From the NCBI GenBank assembly GCA_937950325.1, contig CALFDJ010000019.1, forward strand, positions 1 to 64,000: a stretch of 64,000 nt of DNA. The letters are read 5' to 3'. Shown one piece after another: positions 1 to 7,804 of this stretch (position 1 is the stretch's first letter; every line of letters starts with the position of its first letter). The notes under the pieces were generated by a model. The model did no database searches, had not been told where the DNA came from, and saw only the letters and a program-made list of their open reading frames with translations. The position numbers were made by a program, and so were the translations under genes. The stretch is from an uncultured Collinsella sp. Lineage in GTDB: Bacteria > Actinomycetota > Coriobacteriia > Coriobacteriales > Coriobacteriaceae.

Positions 1-2
1 TC

Positions 3-206
3 GACTGGGTCGCCGACCGCCCCGGCCACGACCGCCGCTACGCCATCGACTCCACCAAGCTCCAGCGGGAGCTCGGCTGGAGGCCGGCGCACACCGACTT
101 CGCCGAGGGGCTCAAGCAGACGATCGACTGGTACGTGGAGAACGAGTCCTGGTGGCGCCCCGCCAAGGAGGCCACCGAGGCCAGGTACAGGGCCCAGGGC
201 CAGTAG
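3..206 (+). CDS. rmlB: dTDP-glucose 4,6-dehydratase, C-terminal end (partial)
   Basis: Only the last 67 codons are in the window; the gene begins upstream. The residues match the C-terminus of RmlB-type short-chain dehydrogenases: a DRPGHDRRYAID stretch (sugar-nucleotide binding region of the family), then ELGWRP and a WYVENESWW tail, which is typical of this enzyme. RmlB converts dTDP-glucose to dTDP-4-keto-6-deoxyglucose, the step before the RmlC and RmlD reactions encoded by the next gene, so both probably sit in one dTDP-rhamnose operon. The codons are very GC-rich like those of the next gene. Other NDP-sugar dehydratases are possible from so short a piece, but the neighbour makes RmlB the best reading. 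Confidence 0.88.
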   Translation, partial: DWVADRPGHDRRYAIDSTKLQRELGWRPAHTDFAEGLKQTIDWYVENESWWRPAKEATEARYRAQGQ

Positions 207-231
207 GCCGAACCCCGGCGAACCGCACCGC

Positions 232-292
232 GGGGCGCCCGCGCGGGGCCGCAGGGCATGGGGATGACCCTGCGTCCCCGCGCGGGCGCCCC
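232..292 (+). other. Long compound hairpin between rmlB and rmlCD
   Basis: Bases 232-248 and 276-292 are perfect 17-base inverted repeats made only of G and C, and inside them 250-256 pairs with 268-274 (CGCAGGG / CCCTGCG). Together they would form a stem of about 24 pairs with one small internal bulge. No T-run follows, so it is not a classical intrinsic terminator. It may stabilise or process the mRNA, or cause partial termination between the two genes. Confidence 0.7.
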
Positions 293-328
293 CGGTTATC
301 CAACCTCTTCGATAGGAGCTTTTCCCAC

Positions 329-1783
329 ATGGCAGACATCGCATTCGAGAAGGACCTCTCCGTCGCCGAGACCGGCATCGGGGGCCTGAAGGTCGTCGAC
401 CTGGCCGTCCACGGCGACTCGCGCGGCTGGTTCAAGGAGAACTGGCAGCGCGCCAAGATGACCGCCCTGGGCATCCCGGACCTCCGCGTCGTCCAGAACA
501 ACATCTCCTACAACGACAGCCGCGGCGTCACCCGCGGCATCCACGCCGAGCCCTGGGACAAGTTCATCTCCGTGGCCCGCGGCTCGGTCTTCGGCGCCTG
601 GGTGGACCTGCGCGAGGGCAGCGCCACCTACGGGAAGGTCTACACCTGCACCCTGGACCCGAGCAAGGCCATCTACGTCCCGCGCGGCGTGGGCAACTCC
701 TTCCAGGCTCTGGAGGACGGCACCGCCTACACCTACCTGGTGGACGCCCACTGGTCGCTGGAGCTCAAGAGGACCTACACCTTCGTGAACCTCGCCGACC
801 CCGAGCTCGCCATCGAGTGGCCCATCCCGCTGGACCAGGCCACGGTCTCCGAGGCCGACCTCAACCACCCGTATCTTAAGGACGTCATCCCCATGGCGCC
901 CAGGCGCACCCTCGTCACCGGCTGCGACGGCCAGCTGGGCCGCGCGGTCCGCGCGCTGGCCGAGGAGCGCGGCGTCGCCAAGGACTTCGACTTCTGCGAC
1001 ATCGACACCTTCGACATGTCCGACCCCGACGCCTACGCGCAGTACGACTGGTCGCTCTACGGCACGGTCATCAACTGCGGCGCCTACACCGCCGTGGATA
1101 AAGCGGAGACCCCCGAGGGGCGCGCCACCGCATGGAAGGCCAACGCGACCGGCCCCGCCCTCCTCGCCCGCACCTGCGCCGGGCACGGCATCACGCTCGT
1201 GCACGTGTCCTCCGACTACGTCTTCGACGGCACCGCCGAGGTGCATGGCGAGGACGAGCCCCTCAGCCCGCTGTCCGTCTACGGCCAGACCAAGGCCGCC
1301 GGCGACATCGCCGTGGCGGGGTGCCCGCGCCACTACATCATGCGCAGCTCCTGGGTCATCGGCGAGGGACACAATTTTGTCAAGACCATGAAGGCGCTGT
1401 CCGACCGCGTCGCAGACCCCGAGGACGGGCTCACGCAGGTCACCGTGGTCGACGACCAGCTGGGCCGCCTGACCTTCACGCGCGATATGGCCGAGGCCAT
1501 CTTCCACGTGCTGGGGACGCACGCCCCCTACGGCACCTATAACTGCACGGGCTCCGGCGCCGTCAGGTCCTGGGCCGACATCGCCCGCGCCGTCTTCGAG
1601 GCGGCCAACGGCAACGGCGAGAAGGTCTTGCCGGTATCGACCGCCGACTACTACGCGAACGCCGAGGGCCCCATCGCCCCGCGCCCGGTCCACTCCGCGC
1701 TCGACCTGTCCAGGCTCGAGTCCGTCGGCTTCCACATGCCCGACTGGGAGGAAGAGCTCGGGGAGTACCTTAAGACGCTCTAG
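329..1783 (+). CDS. rmlCD: RmlC-RmlD fusion: dTDP-4-dehydrorhamnose 3,5-epimerase / reductase
   Basis: A 484-residue bifunctional enzyme for the last two steps of dTDP-L-rhamnose synthesis. Residues about 1-188 are an RmlC-like cupin epimerase (SRGVTRGIHAEPWDKF region with the family's RG-x-H motif). From about 190 an RmlD-type reductase follows: the Rossmann motif TGCDGQLG, the SSDYVFDG segment, and the YGQTK catalytic Tyr-Lys pair. Start chosen at ATG 329, with AGGAG at 314-318; the frame is open further upstream, but that part overlaps rmlB and the hairpin and is not family-like. Such fusions are known in Bifidobacterium and Coriobacteriia (from memory). The product would feed rhamnose to the surface polysaccharide exported by the nearby ABC transporter. 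Base composition is clearly richer in GC than the genes that follow. Confidence 0.92.
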   Translation: MADIAFEKDLSVAETGIGGLKVVDLAVHGDSRGWFKENWQRAKMTALGIPDLRVVQNNISYNDSRGVTRGIHAEPWDKFISVARGSVFGAWVDLREGSATYGKVYTCTLDPSKAIYVPRGVGNSFQALEDGTAYTYLVDAHWSLELKRTYTFVNLADPELAIEWPIPLDQATVSEADLNHPYLKDVIPMAPRRTLVTGCDGQLGRAVRALAEERGVAKDFDFCDIDTFDMSDPDAYAQYDWSLYGTVINCGAYTAVDKAETPEGRATAWKANATGPALLARTCAGHGITLVHVSSDYVFDGTAEVHGEDEPLSPLSVYGQTKAAGDIAVAGCPRHYIMRSSWVIGEGHNFVKTMKALSDRVADPEDGLTQVTVVDDQLGRLTFTRDMAEAIFHVLGTHAPYGTYNCTGSGAVRSWADIARAVFEAANGNGEKVLPVSTADYYANAEGPIAPRPVHSALDLSRLESVGFHMPDWEEELGEYLKTL

Positions 1784-1805
1784 CCGCTATCAACTTTTCG
1801 AGAGC

Positions 1806-1836
1806 AAAAGCCGCCGCTTGTTAACGGCGGCTTTTC
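1806..1836 (+). terminator. Intrinsic terminator after rmlCD
   Basis: AAAAGCCGCCG pairs with CGGCGGCTTTT around a short loop, followed by a T-rich run. It ends the rhamnose operon and, because both arms carry A/T runs, may also stop transcription coming from the opposite-strand glycosyltransferase. Confidence 0.85.
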
Positions 1837-1885
1837 TTGTTGGTGGCTATCTGCGCAGTGGTGCCAATAGTATTCTGCGGAAGAT

Positions 1886-2857
1886 CTACCTCTCGCTTGT
1901 CTCGGTGGCGGACTTGCCGGGCTGGTCATCGTAGGCGTATTTGCTGTACACGTTGACCTCCCACTGCTTTTTTTCGACCTTTGCTACAGAATCCAGGATG
2001 AATCCGGTCGCAAGGCTCAGACTACAGAGGAACATAAACGAGGCGGCGAGCATGGCAGTGGGGAAGCGCGGGACCAGGCCGGTCTGGAAATATTCGACAA
2101 CGATGGGCATGCCCAGGGCGAGGCCGATAATCGCGAATAGAAGCGCGACGAGGCTGAAGAACTTCAGCGGGCGGTAGTCCTTGAACAGCGTGCCGATCAT
2201 CGCAACGACTTTAATGCCGTCGCTCACGGTATTGAGCTTGGACTCGGAGCCTTCCGGACGGTCGCGGTACTCGATGGGCACGTCTTTGATGCGCCAGCGG
2301 TGGTCGACGGCATGGATCGAGAGCTCGGTTTCGATCTGGAAGCCCTCGGAAAGCACTGGGAAGGTTTTAACGAACGGGCGGCTCATGGCGCGGTAGCCTG
2401 TCATGACGTCATCGAAGCTGTAGCCATAGATCCACTTGATCATGGCGCGGACCAGATTATTGCCAAAGCCGTGGAAGGCACGCTTGTTCTCCTCGGCGTA
2501 GGTGCCGTTGGAAAGGCGATCGCCTACGGTCATGTCGGCCGTGCCGTTAAGGATGGGCTCGCAGAGGGCCTTGGCCGCCTCGGCGGGGTAGGTGTCGTCT
2601 CCGTCGACCATCAGGTAGCAATCGGCGTCGATATCGCGAAACATCTGGCGGCACACGTTGCCCTTTCCCTGACGGGGCTCAAAGCGGACTGTGGCGCCGT
2701 GCTCGGTGGCAATGCGTGAGGTATCGTCCGACGAGTTGTTGTCATAGACATAGACCGTCGCCTGCGGAAGCTCGCGGTGAAAGTCGTCGATGACTTTGCC
2801 GATCGTGAGCGCTTCGTTGTAGCAAGGGATGATGACGGCGATGGATTCAGAATTCAC
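1886..2857 (-). CDS. Membrane-anchored family 2 glycosyltransferase
   Basis: A 323-residue GT2 enzyme of the polyprenyl-phosphate sugar synthase type (DPM1/GtrB-like). The N-terminal GT-A fold shows VIIPCYNEALTIG near residue 8, the DNNSSDDT segment, and VDGDDTYP around residue 85 as the metal/nucleotide-binding DxD region. The C-terminal third has two hydrophobic segments (about 230-250 and 265-292), expected to be membrane helices. Such proteins move a sugar from UDP- or GDP-sugar to undecaprenyl phosphate on the cytoplasmic face. It is divergent from the ABC exporter genes and lies next to rhamnose genes, so a role in surface glycan synthesis or modification is likely; the sugar cannot be told. 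A good SD (AAGGAG) precedes the ATG. Confidence 0.85.
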   Translation of the reverse strand: MNSESIAVIIPCYNEALTIGKVIDDFHRELPQATVYVYDNNSSDDTSRIATEHGATVRFEPRQGKGNVCRQMFRDIDADCYLMVDGDDTYPAEAAKALCEPILNGTADMTVGDRLSNGTYAEENKRAFHGFGNNLVRAMIKWIYGYSFDDVMTGYRAMSRPFVKTFPVLSEGFQIETELSIHAVDHRWRIKDVPIEYRDRPEGSESKLNTVSDGIKVVAMIGTLFKDYRPLKFFSLVALLFAIIGLALGMPIVVEYFQTGLVPRFPTAMLAASFMFLCSLSLATGFILDSVAKVEKKQWEVNVYSKYAYDDQPGKSATETSER

Positions 2858-2887
2858 TTAATGCTCCTTATACATTCAATCCTAGAA

Positions 2888-2916
2888 AGTATAGCCGTTT
2901 GGGCCTGGCATCCTAA
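2888..2916 (-). promoter_or_regulatory. Predicted promoter of the glycosyltransferase gene
   Basis: On the minus strand TTAGGA (2916-2911), a 17-base spacer and TATACT (2893-2888) lie about 30 bases before the start codon. The -10 is strong, the -35 weak. Confidence 0.5.
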
Positions 2917-2972
2917 GATGTGGGTTAGTTCTCCAGTTTTGTTGCGCGAATCGTTTGCATGGCCGTCGGGTC

Positions 2973-2978
2973 TATACT
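2973..2978 (+). promoter_or_regulatory. Possible -10 element for the ABC exporter operon
   Basis: TATACT lies 40 bases before the GTG start of the permease gene. No good -35 at normal spacing is visible (TTGCAT at 2955 is only 12 bases away), so the call is weak. Confidence 0.35.
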
Positions 2979-3017
2979 GTTCGTTTGTCAACGATTACGA
3001 GTAAAGGAGTTGCATCC

Positions 3018-3863
3018 GTGTCGGATCAGACAAAGCAACAAGAAACTCGCAGTCTGCCTGCGACGTTTGCTAAGAACGAATTTGAGAAGGACGCGTTTAT
3101 CCTTCGTCAGCTGGTTACCAAGGATTTTAAGATCAAGTATCGCCGTAGCGTTCTGGGCGTCGCATGGTCGGTGCTCAACCCGCTGCTGATGATGATCGTC
3201 ATGGCCATCGTGTTCTCGACGATTTTTGGCCAGGGCCGCAATGGCTCAATGACGCCCGAGATGTACCCGCTGTACTTGATCGTGGGTAACATCACCTTTG
3301 CCGTCATGTCTGAGTCTACTAACCAGGCCCTGACGTCGATCGTGGGCGCTGCCCCTCTGCTCAAGAAGGTTAAGGTGCACCGCTGGGTTTTCCCGGTGCA
3401 GAAGGTGCTCTTCTCGCTGGTCAACTTTGCCTTCTCGCTGGTCGCCGTCGCCATCGTCATGCTGTGGTTCCGCGTTATGCCTTCTTGGCACCTGATTCTG
3501 TTGCCGGTTTGCCTGCTGCTGCTTATGTGCTTCTGCATGGGCCTGGGCATGATGCTCTCTGCCCTTACGGTCTTCTTCCGCGACGTTATGCATCTGTGGA
3601 GCGTCGTCATTACGGCGTGGACTTACATTACGCCCATCTTCTGGACGACTGACTATATTGCGCAAATGCCGCATCTCGTGCGTATCTTGATGTATGCGAA
3701 CCCCATGTTCAACTACCTGCAGTTTATGCGCGATATCTTCCTGTTCCAGACTACGCCCTCGCTTATGACGTTTGGTATGTGCGTCGCTTGGGCGGTTCTT
3801 GCGCTTATTATTGGCTATACCGTGTTCCATAAGTCCGAGCGCAAATTTATCCTCTACATCTAA
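3018..3863 (+). CDS. Polysaccharide ABC exporter, permease subunit (Wzm/TagG type)
   Basis: A 281-residue ABC-2 type permease with about six hydrophobic segments: a first one near LGVAWSVLNPLLMMIVMAIV, then MYPLYLIVGNITFAV, and several toward the C-terminus. The short amphipathic N-terminus with LRQLVTKDFKIKYRRSVLG is typical of Wzm/TagG permeases, which export lipid-linked polysaccharide or teichoic acid. Start chosen at GTG 3018 because AAAGGAGT lies at 3003-3010; an upstream in-frame ATG at 2955 has no SD and would precede the likely transcription start. The ATPase partner follows nine bases after the stop. With the rhamnose genes it suggests export of a rhamnose-containing surface polymer, though the polymer is not identifiable. 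Confidence 0.9.
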   Translation: MSDQTKQQETRSLPATFAKNEFEKDAFILRQLVTKDFKIKYRRSVLGVAWSVLNPLLMMIVMAIVFSTIFGQGRNGSMTPEMYPLYLIVGNITFAVMSESTNQALTSIVGAAPLLKKVKVHRWVFPVQKVLFSLVNFAFSLVAVAIVMLWFRVMPSWHLILLPVCLLLLMCFCMGLGMMLSALTVFFRDVMHLWSVVITAWTYITPIFWTTDYIAQMPHLVRILMYANPMFNYLQFMRDIFLFQTTPSLMTFGMCVAWAVLALIIGYTVFHKSERKFILYI

Positions 3864-3874
3864 GGAGTGCTGTG

Positions 3875-4642
3875 ATGACTGAATCTGTTGTTGATTACAG
3901 CGAGCAGCCTCTGGCTGTCGAGGTCGACGACGTCACCATGATCTTTAACATGGCGTCCGAGTCGCTGACCAACCTCAAGGAGTACTTCATTAAGCTTGCC
4001 AAGCACGAGCTGTTCTTTGAGGAGTTTAGGGCGCTTAAGCACATCTCGTTTGATATTCATCGCGGCGAGGTTGTGGGTCTGGTCGGCACCAATGGCTCCG
4101 GCAAGTCTACGATGCTCAAGATTATCGCTGGCGTTCTTGAGCCTAGCGAGGGCAGCGTTAAGGTGCACGGTAACATCGCGCCGCTGATTGAGCTTGGCGC
4201 CGGCTTTGACCCCGAGCTGACCGCCCGCGAGAACATCTATCTGAACGGCGCCCTGCTCGGCTATACCAAGGAGTTCATCGACGCCAACTTTGACGGCATT
4301 ATCGAATTCGCTGAGCTGCAGAACTTTGTCGATATGCCGCTCAAGAACTTCTCCTCGGGCATGGTGGCGCGTATCGCCTTTGCAATCGCGACGATTACCG
4401 AGCCCGATATTCTGATCGTTGACGAGACGTTGTCCGTCGGTGATGTGTTCTTCCAGCAGAAGTGCGAGGCCCGCATCCAGCACTTTATCCAGAGCGGCGA
4501 AGTGACGGTTCTGTTCGTTTCGCACTCCATGGAGCAGGTTGAGCGCATCTGCCAGCGTGCCGTTTGGATTGAGAAGGGTGACCTTCGCATGGACGGCCCG
4601 GTCAGTGAGGTCTGCAAGGCGTACCGTGAGCAGTTCAACTAG
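3875..4642 (+). CDS. Polysaccharide ABC exporter, ATP-binding subunit (Wzt/TagH type)
   Basis: A 255-residue ABC ATPase. Walker A is GTNGSGKST, the signature is the FSSGM variant typical of TagH/Wzt proteins rather than LSGGQ, and Walker B is ILIVDETLSVGD followed by the H-loop in VSHSMEQV. It ends just after the nucleotide-binding domain, so it lacks the C-terminal carbohydrate-binding domain of some O-antigen Wzt proteins; substrate selection must lie elsewhere. ATG 3875 is spaced 7 bases from AAGGAG; a GTG directly before it (3872) is the alternative. Co-transcribed with the permease. No promoter is seen between the two genes. Confidence 0.92.
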   Translation: MTESVVDYSEQPLAVEVDDVTMIFNMASESLTNLKEYFIKLAKHELFFEEFRALKHISFDIHRGEVVGLVGTNGSGKSTMLKIIAGVLEPSEGSVKVHGNIAPLIELGAGFDPELTARENIYLNGALLGYTKEFIDANFDGIIEFAELQNFVDMPLKNFSSGMVARIAFAIATITEPDILIVDETLSVGDVFFQQKCEARIQHFIQSGEVTVLFVSHSMEQVERICQRAVWIEKGDLRMDGPVSEVCKAYREQFN

Positions 4643-4644
4643 GT

Positions 4645-4650
4645 TATAAT
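4645..4650 (+). promoter_or_regulatory. -10 element before tRNA-Arg(UCU)
   Basis: A perfect TATAAT lies 47 bases before the tRNA, right after the exporter operon. The -35 region inside the end of the ATPase gene is not consensus, so this is only a probable promoter. Confidence 0.45.
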
Positions 4651-4696
4651 TATTTGCGCCTGACAGGCTTGCGCTTGCTTTGGCGTGCGGTTATTT

Positions 4697-4773
4697 GCTC
4701 CATTAGCTCAGTTGGATAGAGCAGGGGACTTCTAATCCCAAGGTCGACGGTTCGAATCCGCCATGGAGCACCA
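4697..4773 (+). tRNA. tRNA-Arg (anticodon TCT)
   Basis: A full cloverleaf can be drawn: acceptor GCTCCAT pairs with ATGGAGC, the D arm has TAGCTCAGTTGGATAGAGC, the T arm carries GGTTCGAATCC, and the anticodon loop CTTCTAA gives TCT, which reads AGA/AGG. CCA is encoded. One mismatch lies at the top of the anticodon stem. AGA/AGG are rare in the GC-rich genes around it. Confidence 0.97.
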
Positions 4774-4782
4774 TCGTTTATT

Positions 4783-4816
4783 AAGCCCAGACCGCTTGGT
4801 GGTCTGGGCTTTTTTC
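4783..4816 (+). terminator. Intrinsic terminator after tRNA-Arg(UCU)
   Basis: AAGCCCAGACC pairs with GGTCTGGGCTT around CGCTTGGT-type loop bases and is followed by six Ts. Confidence 0.9.
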
Positions 4817-4877
4817 ATCTTGTGTGCTGCTGGAGCCGAGCGCGAGCAAGCCGCTGTTGTTTGTTGGGGTTGGCATT

Positions 4878-5315
4878 TTACTTTTCGAGATGCTCCCTCA
4901 GCAGCTCCAGCGCGTGGGCGTAGCCCTGGAGGCCTTCGCCGGTGATGGTGGCGAAGCAGGCCAGACGGGCGTAGCTCACCTGGCGGAAGTCTTCGCGGGT
5001 CTCGACGGCGCTAATGTGGACCTCCACAGCCGGGATGGCGACGGCTTTGAGGGCATCCAAGATGGCCACGCTTGTGTGCGTGTAGGCGGCCGGGTTGATG
5101 ACGATGCCGTCGACCTTGCCGTAGGCCTCCTGGATCTTGTCGACGATGCTGCCCTCGTGGTTAGACTGGAAGACATCGACCTCGTCAAAGCCCTGTGCGG
5201 CGCCCGCTTCCTGGCAGATCTGCACTAAGCGGTCGTAGTTGTCGCTGCCATAGATGCCCGGCTCGCGAATGCCGAGCATGTTGAGGTTGGGGCCGTTGAT
5301 GACGAGTGCTTTCAT
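4878..5315 (-). CDS. aroQ: 3-dehydroquinate dehydratase, type II
   Basis: A 145-residue protein of the usual type II length that dehydrates 3-dehydroquinate to 3-dehydroshikimate. It shows INGPNLNMLGIREPGIYG near the start (with the flexible-loop Arg and catalytic Tyr), FQSNHEGSIVDKI, INPAAYTHTSVAI and the HISAVETREDFR segment. Start at ATG 5315 has GCAAAGGAAG upstream; the open frame runs further, but that part is the palindromic repeat and not family-like. It is the last gene of the minus-strand aro operon, separated from aroE/K by about 65 bases holding a 16-bp perfect inverted repeat. Confidence 0.96.
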   Translation of the reverse strand: MKALVINGPNLNMLGIREPGIYGSDNYDRLVQICQEAGAAQGFDEVDVFQSNHEGSIVDKIQEAYGKVDGIVINPAAYTHTSVAILDALKAVAIPAVEVHISAVETREDFRQVSYARLACFATITGEGLQGYAHALELLREHLEK

Positions 5316-5336
5316 GGTTGCTTCCTTTGCGGTTGG

Positions 5337-5377
5337 AAAACCACCACAAAGGTGCCTGTCCCCTTTGTGGTGGTTTT
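5337..5377. repeat. Palindromic intergenic element (16-bp perfect arms)
   Basis: 5337-5352 and 5362-5377 are perfect inverted repeats with arm AAAACCACCACAAAGG and a 9-base centre. On the minus strand the middle reads GGGGACAGGCACC. The element sits between aroE/K and aroQ within the operon, so it would be transcribed as a strong hairpin; the T-run at the end of the minus-strand stem could also cause partial termination. Similar cores occur at 7805-7931 and 45982-46007. Confidence 0.75.
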
Positions 5378-5379
5378 GG

Positions 5380-6630
5380 TTAGAGGGCGGGTGGGAGGGT
5401 GTCGAGTAGGGCTTGGGCGGTGTTGGCGGCGCAGTCGCGTGAGTCGATGATGTAGTCGGCCCAGGCGCGGTAGCGCGGCATGCGCTGCTCGGCAAGTTTA
5501 TCGATGCCATCACGGGCGGTGATAGGGCGTCCCTTGTGGGCGAGTTCGTCGAGCTTGCGGTTGAGCATCACGATCTGGCTGTTTTGGTGCAGCAGCGGAT
5601 AGTTTTCGTCGCGCGTGACCACGCCGCCGCCGGTGGAAAGCACCAGGCCGCTGCGCTTGGAAATGTCGGCCAGCTCCGCTGTCTCCTGCTCGCGGAAGGC
5701 GGCCTCGCCGCGCTCGACGATAAAGTCGGCGCAGGGCATGTCGAGGCGTTCCTCGAGGGCGCGGTCCAGGTCGATGTGCTCGCGACCCGTGAGCAGGGCA
5801 ATCTGCTCACCCACGCGGGTCTTGCCCGAGCCCGGCATGCCGATCAGCGCGATGTTCTGTTCGCGGCGTGACAAGCGCTCCGTTATGTCCAGGATGCGCT
5901 CGCGCGGGGTGACCTGGCCGGTATAGCGCTCGACGGCCTGTGCCGCTTGGGCCACGAGCATTAGCAGGCCGTCGATGCAAGGGATACCGCGGCGCTCGGC
6001 CTCGAGCATCAGGCCCGTGCGGGCGGGGTTGTAGACAATGTCGATAACGCCTTCGAGCGCATCGAGCCCTTCGAACGTGCAAGGCGCGTCGGGGCAGTGG
6101 GGGAACATGCCGGCAGGCGTGCAGTTGACGAGCAGGGCGGCGTCGGACTGCTGCGCGATGTTGCCGTAGTTGACCTCGCTCGTGCGACCCACGGGTACGA
6201 CGATGGCGCCCAGGTCTCCCAGCACCATGCTCGCCGTGGTGCCGGCGCCACCGGTGGCGCCGAGCACGAGAACTTTCTTGCCGGTAACCTCAACTCCCAG
6301 CTCCTCGACCAGGCACTGAAAACCAAAGTAGTCAGTATTATCGCCGCGCAGGCGGCCGTCGGGCAGGCGCGTGATGGTGTTGACGTTGCCCATGCGCTCG
6401 GCGAGCGGGCTCAGCTCGTCCAGATACTCCATGACGGCGCGCTTGTAGGGGATGGTCACGTTGGTGCCCTCCCACTCGTCGCCCGTCATAAAGGCCTCAA
6501 GATCCTCGGGCTCGCGCTCAAAACGCACGTACTCGAGCCCAGCGAGCTCCTTGTAGATGGTTGGGGTGTAGCTGTGGCCCAGCACGCGGCCCAGCACTCC
6601 GTAGGGGCGGGTTGCGGCGGTATCGGTCAT
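5380..6630 (-). CDS. aroEK: Shikimate dehydrogenase-shikimate kinase fusion (AroE-AroK)
   Basis: A 416-residue two-domain enzyme for consecutive steps. Residues about 1-255 are AroE: GHSYTP (18-23, the shikimate-binding S-x-S site with Thr in the second position), NVTIPYK with the catalytic Lys near 63, DNTD near 97-100, and the NADP motif GATGGAGTTA near 124. From about 258 comes shikimate kinase: Walker A GMPGSGKT (264-271), the DLDRALEE segment that binds shikimate, and STGGGVV. The start ATG follows directly on the pheA stop (TAG|ATG), which suggests coupled translation. The fusion lets both reactions dehydroshikimate to shikimate 3-phosphate share one polypeptide. Confidence 0.94.
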   Translation of the reverse strand: MTDTAATRPYGVLGRVLGHSYTPTIYKELAGLEYVRFEREPEDLEAFMTGDEWEGTNVTIPYKRAVMEYLDELSPLAERMGNVNTITRLPDGRLRGDNTDYFGFQCLVEELGVEVTGKKVLVLGATGGAGTTASMVLGDLGAIVVPVGRTSEVNYGNIAQQSDAALLVNCTPAGMFPHCPDAPCTFEGLDALEGVIDIVYNPARTGLMLEAERRGIPCIDGLLMLVAQAAQAVERYTGQVTPRERILDITERLSRREQNIALIGMPGSGKTRVGEQIALLTGREHIDLDRALEERLDMPCADFIVERGEAAFREQETAELADISKRSGLVLSTGGGVVTRDENYPLLHQNSQIVMLNRKLDELAHKGRPITARDGIDKLAEQRMPRYRAWADYIIDSRDCAANTAQALLDTLPPAL

Positions 6631-7776
6631 CTAGAGCACCTCCGTGTAGCTGCCAAAGTAGGTGAAGCTCTCGCACACGTCGTCGATAGAATCGAGCAGG
6701 TCGTCGAGGGCCTTGCTGCCAAAGGGGCAGTCCAGATCAAAGTAGAACATAAACTCAAAGTCGCGGCCGGGGATGGGGCGGCTCTCGAGCTTGATGAGGT
6801 TGATGTTGAGCGCATAGAAGCGCTCGAGCACGCGGTAGAGGGCGCCCGGCTCATTGGCCGTGGTAATCATGAGCGAGGTACGGTTGGCACCGGGATAGAC
6901 GCGCGGCTCACGGCTGATGACGACAAAGCGCGTGTAGTTGTTGTCCGAGTCCTGGATGTTGGGCTCCAGCACCTCCAGGCCATAGAGTGCCGCGCAGCTG
7001 CGCGATGCGATGGCGGCAATATCGGTGCGCTCGGAGCTGGCGACCATCTCGGCCGACATGGCGGTGTTGGGGTACTTGGTGGCGTGCAGGTCGTAGGACT
7101 CGATAAAGCCCGCACACTGGGCAATGGCTTGGCCGTGGCTGTAAACCTCGCGCACGTCGGCGAGCTTGGTGCCGGGCTTGACGAGCATGTTGTGGTCGAT
7201 CTTGAGGCGAAGCGAGCGCACGATGTGGAAGTCGAACTGGGCGAGCAGGTCGTAGACGGCGTTGACCGAGCCGGCGGTGGAGTTCTCGATGGGCAGCACG
7301 CCAAACTCGCAGAAGCCGTCGCGCACAGCGCGCATAACGCCTTCGAAGGTCTCGAAAAACGCGATGTCGGGCACGTCGAAGAGTTTGCACGCGGCGATCT
7401 GGCTATAGGCACCTTCCACGCCCTGGCAGGCAACTGTGGCCGTTTGAGGGAAGGGCGTGTCAAAGGCTGCAGCCGTGGCGTGGGCCTTTTGCGAGACGGT
7501 GATGCCCTTGAGCTCGTTGATGTAGCGCTGCTGCTCGGCCTTGCTCATGCTCATAAGGAGGCGGAACAGGGTGATGGTCTGCGCCTCGTAGCGCTCGGGC
7601 GCGCGGCTGGCGAGGTTGTTGAGTTTTGAGCGCTCGCGGGCGGGGTCAAAGACGGCCTTGCCCATCTCGATCTTTGATTTGGCGACCTCGGTGGCAATGT
7701 CCATACGCTCGACAAAGCTATTGAGGAGCGTGGTGTCGATGCCATCGATGGTCTGGCGAATATCGGCAAGGTCCAT
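6631..7776 (-). CDS. pheA: Chorismate mutase / prephenate dehydratase (P-protein)
   Basis: A 381-residue bifunctional enzyme that takes chorismate to phenylpyruvate. Residues 1-85 are an AroQ-class chorismate mutase (DIRQTIDGIDTTLLNSFVER and FDPARE). Residues about 110-285 are prephenate dehydratase, with VACQGVEGAYSQIA, the conserved PIENSTAGSVNAVYDLL, and the NYTRF motif (TRF catalytic Thr). An ACT domain follows (TSLMITTANEPGALYRVLERF and LESRPIPGRDFEFMF), the Phe-sensing site in this family. ATG 7776 has GAAAGGGG upstream; an earlier in-frame ATG would begin inside the inverted-repeat element and is rejected. It lies between aroC and aroE/K in the aro operon. Confidence 0.95.
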   Translation of the reverse strand: MDLADIRQTIDGIDTTLLNSFVERMDIATEVAKSKIEMGKAVFDPARERSKLNNLASRAPERYEAQTITLFRLLMSMSKAEQQRYINELKGITVSQKAHATAAAFDTPFPQTATVACQGVEGAYSQIAACKLFDVPDIAFFETFEGVMRAVRDGFCEFGVLPIENSTAGSVNAVYDLLAQFDFHIVRSLRLKIDHNMLVKPGTKLADVREVYSHGQAIAQCAGFIESYDLHATKYPNTAMSAEMVASSERTDIAAIASRSCAALYGLEVLEPNIQDSDNNYTRFVVISREPRVYPGANRTSLMITTANEPGALYRVLERFYALNINLIKLESRPIPGRDFEFMFYFDLDCPFGSKALDDLLDSIDDVCESFTYFGSYTEVL

Positions 7777-7804
7777 GGAGGCCCCTTTCGTGAATGGTTG
7801 CCTG

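Noticed and set aside
296..1735. Minus-strand open frame of 479 codons opposite rmlCD
   Set aside because: Low-complexity Gly/Val/Asp product; the plus strand carries the enzyme motifs.
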